Shown: in pieces, positions 12,136 through 23,136 of the stretch
Numbering within the stretch: position 1 is the first letter of the stretch
How the letters are laid out: every line of letters begins with the position of its first letter
Assembly: GCA_963922205.1 (NCBI GenBank)
Contig: CAWUHX010000086.1
Span: forward strand, 992,001 to 1,056,000
Length of the DNA: 64,000 bases
From: Romanomermis culicivorax
Taxonomy: Eukaryota; Nematoda; Enoplea; Mermithida; Mermithidae
Direction of reading: 5' to 3'
Position numbers and translations under genes: made by a program
Notes under the pieces: generated by a model
Seen by the model: only the letters and a program-made list of their open reading frames with translations
What the model was told of the DNA's origin: nothing
The model's database searches: none

Positions 12136-12242
12136 CGCATGGACATTATCGAAAAAGGTGGCAACTTTGAATGCTGTCAAGTCAGTATTTGTTCAGGATG
12201 AAAATTCACAGGTTGTTTCTGATGATTCCTTTGCCCCATAAA
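12136..12242 (+). CDS. conserved exon-like segment ending in SDDSFAP (copy A)
   Basis: The plus strand reads TWTLSKKVATLNAVKSVFVQ followed by DENSQVVSDDSFAP and a TAA at 12240-12242. The copy at 39234-39340 on the minus strand encodes the same peptide with only two or three changes. An acceptor-like TATTATGCAG ends at 12135. The segment lies downstream of the VQNIAN stop, so it belongs to another transcript form or gene. No family recognised. Confidence 0.4.
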
Positions 12243-12720
12243 ATTAAGTTTCAATCATTTTCGGATTATGTCTAGCCAAGCGATTAATCTAGATGGTAGG
12301 TACGTCCTTAAACACTTTCATGTAAAACCATCCATGAATATAATTTCAAAAACAATTTATTCAAATTTTAAAATTCAATCAGGCCAAAAAGAAGGAAGAT
12401 TGTGTTATCTGACGTGTGAGACATAGCTTTCAGAGTTTGTAACTTTCCAATGGGATATTGACTGATCAAATTATTCACATGAGTTTTTAAGGATGAGACA
12501 TGGAAATCCTATATGTGGTCAAATGAGGAAACAAGTAGAATGTGCATTTCGGAAGAAACCCTAGTTAGTACAATATGAAATCTTGATTCAAATAGATTTT
12601 AGTCTTTCAATGATGAAAGTGTACTGCAAAATTCATCAGAAAACTTTTGGCATTTTCCTTTTTATAAGTTATCATAAACATTGAAAATCATTGAAAATCA
12701 TATCATTGAAAAGTGGAGCA

Positions 12721-13298
12721 GTTCCAAGTAGAATACATAGCTGTATTGTTTAATAATTTGCTTAACCCTTTACTAACAGAATATTGTCATTTCAGTTTGC
12801 AGTGTTCCGGAGAGGTCATAGGCTAATAGATGTATTGCATATTTTGATTTGCATTTTTTTGAGCAGCTTGATCGAATGGAGCTAGTTTCAACGCTCTAGC
12901 TGTAAAATTGATTGAGTTATTGAAGTTTGAAGTTGTTGCTTGGATCAACACTATGTGTCAGCTGATAGTGTTGAGTGTCACCTCTGACACATGGTTTATT
13001 GGTTTTGAGGCCTCATTTTCCAAAGTACGGAATGCTACACTGAGGGTCAGGGATTCTTCTCATGCTTGGTGACCTCTTAAGTATGCATTCTGATGCTTGG
13101 TGCACATGCATATCCATAGTGTCACTACGCATCAGATAGTCCTCTGGCGGATTGTGATTCCAAGTAGAATACATAGCTGTGTTGTTTAATAATTTGCTTA
13201 ACCCTTTAGGAATAGACTATTATCATTTCAGTTTGCAGTGTTCTGAAGAGGTCGAAGGCTGATAGATGTACTGTATATTTTGATTTGCTTTAATTTTA
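12721..13298. repeat. 140-bp direct duplication flanking a 290-bp segment
   Basis: The sequence from TTCCAAGTAGAATACATAGC (12722) to about 12860 recurs from 13159 to 13298. Between the two lies a 290-bp segment of the satellite family also found at 36.70-37.02 and 55.13-55.42 kb. Copy B at 38.64-38.77 kb has only one unit and no segment in between. Either the satellite was brought in with a large duplication, or a tandem duplication trapped it. Confidence 0.7.
12863..13080 (+). repeat. satellite segment with a conserved open frame
   Basis: This matches 36840-37020 and 55210-55401 in inverse orientation. In all three copies the same frame is readable with few or no stops. Here it contains NALAVKLIELLKFEVVAWIN, later VTSDTWFIGFEA and KVRNATLRVRDSS, then TGA. 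A CACTATGTGTCAGCTGATAG tract within it is also the core of the 85-bp repeats at 36.4-36.8 kb, so the frame may be a chance property of a satellite rather than a gene. Confidence 0.4.
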
Positions 13299-14139
13299 TT
13301 CATTGCTCATATTGTTTATTTTAATTGTTGTTTATTGTGTTTTGATTTTTAATTGATTTGTTCTCGTTAACAATAATCTCAATCAGCATACAGTTGAGAC
13401 TGTATTGAAGTATGAACATGGAAAAAATTGAGTGGTGAGTTGTTGAATATGTGGCTGTCTGCATCTCCCTAATCAAAATTCTGTAATTAGACTTCCTCAG
13501 AGTTTGCTCAAAAGACATGATGTTATGACAAAAAATTTATTTAAAATCCCCAGAATATGCCAAGTTTTTGGTGTTGCAGTGTCAAAGTGCAACTAGGGAC
13601 CTTTGTTGCTCAATCTGGAAAATGAATATTTCTATAATAAGCATGAAAAATACGTCTATTTGATTAAAAACAAAGAAAAATACTTCTATTTGATTAAAAA
13701 CAAAATCAAAAATTGATTAGATTACTAGATTTATAGCATTAAAATGATATTCACAACTTTATAATTATTTTAAATAACTCTTGGTCTAGTGAATCAACTT
13801 TTGAGAATAATGTACTTTTTAAATCAGCATCAAAAACACTACATTTTAGCAGAAAACAGAAAAAAATTTCTGGAATTCAAGAAAAATGTGCATATTTGTA
13901 CCTGTTCATCTGAAGTAACTTGACCACTGAATAACTTTTTTCATGGTCCCTCTCTATTGTTGACAGTCTAATTTTGGATTCAGCATAAAAAACTAATCTT
14001 CACTCATGTTTTTTGCAACTTTTAGTTCAAAATCAAGTTGAAAATTCAGCAATTAACTCAGAAGCATTGTCCACATTGAATCCTTAGAGTTGATGCTTCA
14101 AAAAAAGATCAGTACTTTTTGTACCCAAGAATTGATTTT

Positions 14140-15015
14140 TCAGGAAAATATTTCCTATGAAAATTTTCTATGTGTAGCAATATTAGTTTTGACACAGGCT
14201 TTATTCATTCCACTAAAGTTTACCTCATTTCAGAGTTTTTTTATCAGTTTTAGTGAATTTTTGTCTGCTCCAACACTTCTTCCTCTAGGTCAAAAAATGA
14301 CTATAGGACCAAGAGTCCAGCAGGCGTAACAAAAACCTACGACTTAGGACAAATGGAACAAGAAATAGAGCGAGTATGAGCAGAAGCATTATGTCAGTGC
14401 TAGAACGGGGTTGTGAATAGTTATATGTTCCAGGCGCAAATTGCAAAGGGCTCAAATGAGCCAACAGTTGACAAAGGCTGGCAACCCTGGGCACCCCAGC
14501 AAACAGGAGGTGGACAAGGCACTTCAGGCCTTGATAGACATCAAGATCAAGGCTGCCTTGGAAGGCGCTGGTCAAGGGCTGTGTGTAAGGGTGGCAAAAG
14601 ATGATCTGAGCTTCTCCCACTGCGTCATCGACTGCTGGGGATGGAGATCAGGATGTGACACTGAGTGTTGACCAACTAGGAGCCACGGAGCAGCCAAAAC
14701 GTCTAACATAGGGTTGATAGAAGGAGGACATAGGTGCTCCTTCATAGTCAGTGTTACTGGGTATATCTTGTTGTTGCTTAGAAAAGGAAAATGATGGAAC
14801 ACCAACCATCACTGTTCACCCTGGATAGGGTGGACAGATGTTTTTCTGAACTAATTTGCATAATTAATATGCAAAGAGGTCTGGACTTAACAGGTTGGGA
14901 TTTTTTTTTAAGTCCAGACTGAGAGCTACAGCAGACAGGGCAGTACTGGTACCTTGAGTGAGTAAGCTCATAGGAGAGACCAGAAGTGAGCATCACGTGT
15001 TGGTCACAGCACTAG
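14140..15015 (+). repeat. large repeat family, copy A (second part)
   Basis: Matches 32800-33745 in inverse orientation, including GACTATAGGACC-, TCCTAAGTCGTAGG- and TGCATAATTAATATGC-type landmarks. The first 170 bp (14140-14310) also recur in direct orientation at 40755-40925. The block ends abruptly at about 15015, where an unrelated dispersed family begins. Confidence 0.65.
14430..14729 (+). pseudogene. decayed WHEP-like / EF-hand-like coding segment (copy A)
   Basis: One frame reads SKQEVDKALQALIDIKIKAA and continues to about 14600. After one extra base near 14617 relative to the 33-kb copy, the adjacent frame continues as AGDGDQDVTLSVDQLGATEQ and stops (TAG) at about 14709. The intact-frame homologue at 33116-33370 shows how the two parts belong together. 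Upstream, stops and an indel break the frame. The loop has lost the Gly of the EF-hand pattern (GDGDQDV instead of DGDQDGR). This copy is a pseudogene. Confidence 0.4.
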
Positions 15016-15920
15016 TAGCCTCTACGATGACAAGTGAGAGCCCAAAAAAATGTTGATTTTTCCAGCGCGACGCGAAGTGCAAGAAAATTTTTTTTATTCC
15101 TAAACTTTCATAAATTTTACCCAACGGCTATGAGTAAGAAGAGTAGAAATTTTCCAAAAATACTTTCATGAAACTTATGAATTCAATTAACGTTGAGAAA
15201 GGAGTGATTGCTTCAAAAAGTTTAGAAAGTTGATCTGTTGATGTCGCTAAAAAATGTAGCACGGAGAATCTGCAGATCTTCATTAAATGTAAAAATAAAA
15301 TAAAAGTTAAATACAAAGATGAAGATGAGATATATAAAGAGAAGATTACTAAAAAAATGAGAGAATGATTAAAACTATTAAAGGCATACCTGTACTTGGG
15401 GGGGACCCCCCCCCCCCAACTTGTTGGCCAACCCTGTACCCAAAATCATTCCCCCCCCCCACTTTGGAAAAAAAAAATTTCAAAAAAGTGTATGTTTTTT
15501 GGCCTTTTTTGGGAAAAATTTCGACTTTTTCCTACCCCCCCCCCTCAAAATTTCGGATTTAGCCCCCCCCCCCCCCCAACTGGTCGGAGGTCTTACAGGT
15601 ATGATTAATGGTTATGGTAAATGAAGGTAGACATGTTAAAAGTCACGCCTCAGCTAGGTAATAGAGAACAATGATTATTAAGGGGATAACCACATCAAAA
15701 ATTTCGAGATTCAGTCCCTCTAAAATGCACCAAAATGCAATTCTCTTATTCAATCTCCGAAATTTTCTTGCCCCAAAACAGGAAAACAGTGTTTCTAATT
15801 TTAAAAAATCGGAAATGCAGAAAAAAATGTTGAGCTTTTTCGCTAAATGGCAAAAAATGTTGGCGGTTAGAATTTAAAAAGGTACATTTTGGAAGGTCAA
15901 AACTTATATATTATCCAGTG
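15016..15920 (+). repeat. dispersed family R3, copy 1
   Basis: Begins CCTCTACGATGACAAGTGAGAGCCC and contains GAGTAAGAAGAGTAGAAATTT and a GAAGGTAGACATGTTAAAAG tract. The same succession recurs at 18.34-18.96 kb in direct orientation and, in whole or part, at 26.63-26.76, 27.6-28.55 and 29.2-29.95 kb, mostly inverse. A poly-C mini-element is nested in this copy. No open frame is conserved between copies. Confidence 0.6.
15389..15599. mobile_element. TA-flanked poly-C mini-element, copy 1
   Basis: The element has inverted ends CCTGTA...TACAGG, each flanked by TA (15387-15388 and 15600-15601), as in Tc1/mariner-type target duplications. Its body holds three long C runs and a TTTTTTGGCCTTTTTTGGGAA tract. 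A second copy in the same orientation lies at 29978-30174. No transposase frame fits within 211 bp, so it is non-autonomous (MITE-like). Confidence 0.55.
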
Positions 15921-18339
15921 TCAATAATTATTATTATAATGGTCTTTTTGCTTTAATGCAGCCGAGGCGCGACTGTTAGCATGTCTACATCACCCAATAG
16001 TTAGCATTTAATAGTTGATGCCATCTAGAATTAAAAAAATCTTTTTGTGGTCTCTCATAATTTTTGAATTTTGTGAACATAAACTTTACATTTGGAAAAT
16101 GATCAAAACATCCTTGTATGTGACCATTGGCTGATGTTTTTGCCACTTGGAAGACATCATTTACGAGGTAAACTTAAATTTATGGGGTTAGGCTACATGT
16201 TTTTCCCTAAATCCTGGGGTCTTAAAGAAGTAAAAAAGCCCAAAATTTTGAAAATTTTACCGAAAAAAGCCAAAAAACTATTTTTTGCCCGATTGTCCGA
16301 GTTGAGGAGATAGTCCCAAAATTTGGGCATTAGGTCCGGCCAATCTTGCAATCCCTCCAATCCCTCAATTACAGCTATGTTGAAGGAATCAAAATATTTG
16401 TTGCTTTCGAATTTTAGTCGTATGCTTCATATATGATTTTTGCATTTTGAGTCAGTATGGAAAATGATTGAATTGACTAAAAAATTATGCCGTCTAGAAA
16501 ATAAATGTCAAAATAATTCATTTTTCCTGCGTCCTAAAATATCTAAAAAAAATTTACTCCACGCCAAAATCATTTCTATGATTCTCACTTTTTTGTTCTA
16601 AACTTTGAGACAGCATTAACTTCAAACTAATTTTCTAGCTGGTTAACTGACTCAAAATATCAGCTCATTTCTCAAGTCTTAGCATCATTCTAGGCTGAAA
16701 AATTCAACCTTGGATCATGGAAAGTGTGTTGGAAAGATTTATTTTCCAACATTGTTATTATGTTGAGTAAATCAGAAAATTCTTCCTGGGCTTCGTGCCA
16801 GAAGAGAGGGTATGTAGGTCCTGTGTTCACCTCATCAGCCAAAATGATCACTGAACAGTCTGTTCACCTCAGCTAAAATGGTCACTAATTTCTAGACTAT
16901 TAGGGTTTTTTGCTGCAGTTTTGTAATTTTTTGTTATTCATCACTTGAGAATTCTATTTTTTTCATTTGTCGTAAATTAGTGACTGCAAAAACATTCAAA
17001 CAAGCTCCAAAAAGTATAAATGAAGCATATGCAGATGTTTCTAAGCCAAAAAACAGCTCGGCAAAAATGACTCAAAGAATTTTGGCCTCTAAAAAGTTCA
17101 TGTGAAAAAATAGTGATTACCACCCATATTTTCTCAAGTTCAGATCAAATTTTCATTTCTGCATTTTGCTATTAAATTTTGAAGCGTGTGCAGCCAAATT
17201 TTTTGGCCTATAGTTACATAATAATACAGCTTAAGACTGATCAATTTTCTGGATGAAGCTGTAGAACTTCCGGTTCAGAGATGCATAAGCATTTCTATGC
17301 ATTTTCAAAAAAAAAGTTCATACATTCCTGACATTAATTTTTCATTTTCTCTGAACCGAATAGACGGAAAAATACCAAATATCGCCCAAAAAAGCCCAAC
17401 AATAGCATTTCTAGTGCTCTAACCTGATTTTTGATCGAGTTACAATCACTTTTTCCTTGAGGAAAATCCTAGTTATAGGCTATGCTTGTAACAAATGTCT
17501 GTTTTCGTAAAAATGAAAAAATTTTCCAGTTTTGGTGTGTGGAACTAAATTTATATATGCAACCGAATTTTCTCCTCCTGTTGAATGTTGAATTGCAATT
17601 GGCTGAATGCCAAGAATGCTCGATTGATATACTATATCTATATTCTGTGCGCAAGCGGTTTTTATGTTTTTCAATTTATGTTTATATTATGCAAGTCAGG
17701 TTCTGATTGATCTTTAAAATTTTTAACACCATCAGTTACATCGTTAACCGAAATCATTCTTCGAAATTTTAAATAACCAAATTTCAAAAATTATACGAGG
17801 TCCAAAAAATGCAGTTTCAGAGAAACGTTTTTCCAACACGAAAATTAATTTTTTGAGGGTTATAAAACAAGTCTTAGTTGTGCTGGTTTCATCGGTTAAA
17901 ACAACTGGAAAAAGCTGGAAATTTACATGTTTGAGAAATTATTTTTTTCGATGATTTTGGTTTTCCTGACTGTTGGGAAATATTCATTATAGTTGAATTG
18001 AATTTGCACATCAAAAATTAAGAAAAAATGTCATTTTGAAACAGTGTTTTTTCTGCACTGCGGTTTTTTCCCCGGGCCTTTTCCCCAAATGGGGAAGAGG
18101 TTGAGATTTGTTTCCAATTTTCTCGAAGTCGTTTTTCGCTTAAAAATGCTCATACATGCTTTATTTATGTATTTTTGAGCTTGTCCAAACTTTCTGCTGT
18201 TTTTTAGAGCTGTTAATTCATTAAAATTGAGGGATCAATCGAAATTTTTGAGTTTGATCGAGTTCTAATTTACAAGCATTGTGGAACAAATTTTCCAGCA
18301 AACTATCTAAAAGCATAATGACTTTGAATAACATGAGAA

Positions 18340-18960
18340 ATCGGCGGTCAAGTCCTCTATGATGACAAGTGAGAGCCCCAAAAAAATATTAATCTCTCTG
18401 GCTCAAAGCGCCGGAAAATTTTTTTGGGTATTGGCACTCTGCGACGCTAGAAAATCAATTTTCTGAACATTTATTTCAAGAATTAGATTCGAATTTTGTG
18501 TTCAAAAGTCGTAATTTCTAGAATTTTATATTTGAAAAATTTTAAAACCAGTTATTTATTAGCAAACTCTCATGAGCTTGGCGGGAAAGAAATGAGTAAG
18601 AAGAGTAGAAATTTCCGAAAACAACTTTCATGAAGCTTTTGGATTGATTTTACGTTAAGAAAGGAATAATCGCTTCAAAAAGTTCAGAGACTTGACGTAT
18701 TGATTTTTCTCAAAAAATGTGTGAAGGAAAAACTGTGAATCTTCATTGAATATCAGGATAAAATATTGAAGATTACCAATTAAAACATGAAATAATACGT
18801 TTAAGATGATGAAAACTTTTAAAGATTAAGTGATAAGTGAAGGTAGATATGTTAGAAGCCGCGCCTAGGGTAGGAAATATAAATAATAATAATTATTAAA
18901 GTTCGTGCCTGAAAATTTTGAGATTATGACCTTCTAAAAACCAAAATGCAACACAAAACA
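18340..18960 (+). repeat. dispersed family R3, copy 2
   Basis: Starts TCCTCTATGATGACAAGTGA and shows the same landmarks as copy 1 in the same order, including an element-specific ATTTCTAGAATTTTATATTTG tract and GTAGATATGTTAGAAGCCGC. It keeps the phrase CTCAAAGCGCCGGAAAATTT, variants of which mark most copies of the family. Confidence 0.6.
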
Positions 18961-19654
18961 CATGAATCAAAAAATTCTGAGTTCTGTATGAAGCCTAAAA
19001 AGTCTGCACTGTGCAGAAAAAACGCTGTTTAGAAATGAAAGTTGATTTTTTCAATCAGAATTGATGAAATCACTGATTCTTTTAACTGAATACAGACAGA
19101 AACTTTAGTTTGAAAACAAGAAAGTTGTTGAACTTGATGTCCTTCCTCACGCTGAAAACTTAGCAGAATTTGGTGCCTGGTAAATCAACGGAAAAGTTTC
19201 GTTTTTGTGGAAATCTTTTTTTCCAGTTCAAAATTGATAAAGTATATGCTGTTTCTGCCCGACTATGAATGAAATTGTACCAGTTTGAAAAATCGATATT
19301 TTTTAGGTCTTTTTCGAGTCAAAGAGTATTGAAATAACTAAATTCTGCCTACCAGAATCTATCAGAAATCATATTTTGACATGAACATTAGTGATGTATC
19401 GCGTAGAGATCAGACATGCACAGCAAAAATTTTCCAGGTGGGAGGGTCCTTGGACTTTTTATCCAGGGGGGCAGGGTGAGCAAAAAAAGAAAAAAAAGTT
19501 CTGCAAGCCTGATTTTCATACAAAATATGCACAAAAATAATCAAAAAAGCTGTCTTGGAAAAAGTTCAGGTTTGACGTTTTTTTTGGGCCAGGGTGTCAG
19601 GTAGGACGGTCCGCTACCCCCCCCTATGTGCATGTATGGTAAATATGTATCGGG

Positions 19655-19885
19655 TCCAAAATTTTGAAAATATCGGACCCGGGTCCAAAATTTTAAGAAT
19701 ATCGGCTCGGTTCCAACCAAATGTTTGGGTAATTTCGGGTCTCATTCCAGGTCCGGATCCCCCATATCTCTCTAAATCGGTCACTCGGACCCAAAACAAG
19801 ACCGGAAATTACCCAACCATTTTGATGGACCTGGACCCGATATCCTTGAAATTTTGGACCCGGACTTGATATTTTCAAAATATGT
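19655..19885. repeat. fold-back inverted repeat
   Basis: Two arms of about 100 bp (19660-19765 and 19775-19882) are imperfect reverse complements, for example GGGTAATTTCGGGTC against GACCGGAAATTACCC and TCGGGTCCAAAATTTT against AAATTTTGGACCCGGA. Because of the symmetry, similar open frames appear on both strands; these are an artefact of the palindrome, not genes. Confidence 0.65.
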
Positions 19886-20654
19886 TACCCCATACATCTC
19901 TAGTATCAGCCTTTCTAATTACATATGAAAGAATACTAATTTTCAGCTTGTGATATCTAAAAAATCCAGGTAAAAAATGTTCACCTGTCTGATAATTTGT
20001 TTTTAGCTCATGTCGAAAAATAATGATGAAGTAGTATTTTCAAATCGAGAAAAAACTATTCTTTCAATATGAAAATTATTTTTTCCTGCTCATATAATGA
20101 TCGAGGAAACAAGTGGATTTCACCAGTAAATAGATCGAAACGCATGAGTTTGAACTCTGCATTATTCTTGAAAATTTCTTTTCTTTCTTACGTCAAAAAC
20201 TACGTGTACAGCCAGCCAAACTTGTCATGTCCAAATTCAGAAACAGTTTTATTTGGAAGTTCAAATCCATTGTTTCTGAATGGAAATTGAGAGAAGCACC
20301 ACTTCTGTCAAACATTCATGAGTTAAAAAAAAATCTGTTCCGGAAGTGGAACACTGCAAAAAACCGTTGAGCATTCACATGGCTAGCCATTACCTCTGGT
20401 CGGCAAAATACTGAAAAACGTCATTTTTTGAACAAAAAGAGTTTGAAATATCAAATTTCTCGGCAATTCGCGTCATGAGTTCATTTTTTACATTTTCGAG
20501 ACAAAAATTACTATTTTTTGAACCGTTTTCGGACTTTCTTGGTTAAAAAATCGAGTTTTTTTTAAGGATCCCTACTCTAAAATTTTGCGGCATCAGTGAC
20601 TGCGGCCCCAAAAAAAGTTGCAAGACGTTGGGGGCTCTGTTACATGCGTGTATG

Positions 20655-20849
20655 TTCGGAAGCAGAGGCCGCCAAGGTCAGATTTTTCAGGTAGGGGTAA
20701 AGTTGAAAACTTGCAGGAGTAGTATAGCTAAATTTAATTTAAATGTGTCTTTTTGTTTCGAAACTAGGCAGCCAGTGATCGATTTTAATGACTTTAGGTA
20801 GGTGTAATACCCCCTCATACCCATCCCCATGGGGCACTCTGTTCGGAAG
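20655..20849. mobile_element. hAT-like mini-element with 8-bp target duplication
   Basis: A 179-bp element (20663-20841) begins CAGAGGCCGCCAAGG and ends CCATGGGGCACTCTG. It is flanked by perfect 8-bp direct repeats TTCGGAAG (20655-20662 and 20842-20849). CAGAG ends and 8-bp duplications are characteristic of hAT transposons. A longer relative lies at 49820-50279 in inverse orientation. There is no coding capacity, so it needed transposase in trans. Confidence 0.7.
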
Positions 20850-22806
20850 TATTGTTATGATTTGAAAAATTGCGGAACCTGGCGCGTAATATGTTCATCT
20901 TTTTGTGTTCAGTGCGTAATATGTTTATGCTTCTGTATTTAGTGCGTGAAATGCTCATCATATTTTTTGCTTTTGTGGTCCATAGCTTAATTTTTGATGG
21001 TTATGGGAATGGCAAATGTGGTCACAAACAGTTATTGGCTGATTTTCATTTAAACATGACTGGAAGTTGATCAGCCAGTCTGTGTTTGTAGCCTCTTGAG
21101 CCTCTTCATCCAATTATTTGGAGCTTAATGATGTTGCATGATTAATCTGTTATTGATTATTCGATTGATACTGGAATGAGTAAGTTATGGTAAGTCATGG
21201 CACTGATCGAATCAGAAGTTATTCGCTCGATTATAGTCCATTTATCTTGAAATAATAGATGCAGCGGAGGCCCTACAAAGTTCTCTTTTAAAAATGGGGT
21301 ACTAATTAAAATATTTGAGTGATTCTTTGTTAATCATGATTGAGTTTGTGCAATGATGGGTTATCACAGAACTTACTGTCATTTGAGGGAATCGTATTTT
21401 TTGGTTGGTTGTCTGTTTTCTTTATAAGATTGATATGATTTTTGTTGTTTCGCCCTTATTTATGAAAGATTGTGTATTTCTACCTGTAATTTTCTTCTCG
21501 AACTTCTCTTTAAATTTTCTCACTTTAAGTCATTGGCACATGTGCTAACGTCTGAAATTTCTAATAGTATGGCTTTGGTTTCATTAGCACCGTGCTTAAA
21601 AAACATGATTGGAGATGGAGATATACATCTCTAAGATTCTTCAGGGGGAGAATTTCAGCGAGTGAGTGAAAAACTTGAAAGAGAGCTACAAAAGCATGTT
21701 TTTTCATGCAAAATTTGTATATCAAGTCAGGGTTTTTTCCACACAGTGCGGATATTTTGGGGTCATGCGTCAAATTTTTGGAGTTTTCCGCATGGAACGG
21801 AAACCTTTTTAATGTTTTTATTGGTTGTTAATGGTGCTGCGGAAATTTTACTGGTCGATTTCCGCAAAATGCAGAATGACCAGTGCGGAAAAACCCAATT
21901 ATTAAGTTATCAGAAAAATTTCTTTCAAAAAACTACACGAGTTCCGGACGAGGATATAAAAAGGTCTCAGGTAGGTGGGTTCACTACACCGTACCTCCCA
22001 CTGAAAACATGAGTGAATTCAACAGTAGGATTGGGTCAAATCAGAATTATCTCTCGGAAAACAACCCAGTTTTTGAAACTAAACTCATCTCAATTTTTAT
22101 TTGTTAGCAGCAGAATGCACAAATTCAGCGGTTTGAGGAAGGATTTTCTTACTGTTATCAAAACTCTCCACTGATTTGTACTCTTGTGGCTTCTTGTCTG
22201 AGAAATTTTCATATTTTCTTGTAGTTGTTAGTATCCACTAAATCTTTCTGCAGCAATTTTTGCACGTTAGTTTTATGGTCATTTTTATTGCCTTTCAAGG
22301 TGCAGTGCGTTTTTTCCAACTGATTGATTTTTGGCATATGTATTTTAAATTTGTTTCTAATGAACACATGCCTGCATGTGGCTTCTGCTCGATTGTTTAC
22401 CTAATTCTAATTTCTAATTGCTTTCGTGATGACCTACATCATCAATTTCACATTCAAAATGATTAGGCAAAAAGCAGAACTTAGCTACATTGTTTCAAAA
22501 TTTAAGGTGTCATTCGAAAAGGCAGTTGAGCCATAAACTTGATTTTTTTCAAAAGCATAGTTTTCTACAAACTACATAAAAAATCCTCCTTTTTTCTCCG
22601 GGCTATGTCTTTTATATCAATTTTGTATCATATGCACATTTTTTTCCTTTATTAATTTTTTGCATCCATTATCCTGTCCACCTCTTACGCCCATTTTCTC
22701 TGTGCATTCTCATTTTAACCTGATCGACTTTTTCCAGACGTGCATTTTTCACGTTTTTTACAACCATTATTTGGTGGGCCACTTTCATCTATTTTCCCAC
22801 TCATTG

Positions 22807-23136
22807 TAAAGGCCCTGTCATACTTCGCCGGGCGGCACCGGTTGTCCTATTCATACTAAAATTCGGCGCAGGCCGGCGCCGCGCGGTACCGCTTTTGAAG
22901 TATGAATAGGTTTTTGTAATTTTTGTGGCGCCCCATCAGGTTTCAACTAAACCAATACACATTTTTTGAGAAGAGCAAAATCCAAAAGTAAAAAAGCGGT
23001 GTCGTACGGCGCCGCGCGGCGAAGTATGACAAGCCACTGCGCGGCGCCGCCTGTTAGTATGAATAGGACAACCGGCGCCGCGTGGCGCCGGCCGGTACTG
23101 CACGGTGCCGCACGGTGAAGTATGACAGGGCCTTAA
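22807..23136. mobile_element. G+C-rich mini-element with TAA target duplication
   Basis: A 324-bp element (22810-23133) has inverted ends AGGCCCTGTCATACTTC, identical at both ends for 17 bases and similar for about 10 more. TAA flanks each side (22807-22809, 23134-23136). A 3-bp TAA/TTA duplication is typical of PIF/Harbinger. The interior is a series of GGCGCCGCGCGGC-type words in both orientations, far richer in G+C than the surroundings, and would fold into an extended hairpin. Non-autonomous. Confidence 0.65.

Larger units (their letters stand above)
11720..14116 (+). repeat. large repeat family, copy A (first part)
   Basis: Read on the plus strand, this block matches 37798-40105 read on the minus strand over most of its length, with very similar tracts at 11757-11830, 11914-12300, 12410-12860 and 13290-14116. 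Differences are large indels: copy B carries about 450 bp near 39.56-40.01 kb that copy A lacks, and copy A carries an extra 290-bp satellite segment flanked by a 140-bp direct duplication (12721-12860 and 13159-13298). The block holds two conserved exon-like segments, listed separately. Terminal repeats of the family were not identified. Confidence 0.7.

Noticed and set aside
14285-14620. 111-codon minus-strand frame with hydrophobic runs
   Set aside because: It is antisense to the WHEP-like coding segment, which is supported by its homologue at 33 kb.
15365-15624. Three overlapping proline-rich frames
   Set aside because: They arise from C-runs of the poly-C mini-element; all three frames are open for that reason.
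19594-19878. Open frames on both strands with PGPDPP- and GPGMRPEITQ-like text
   Set aside because: They are mirror images produced by the fold-back repeat and are not genes.
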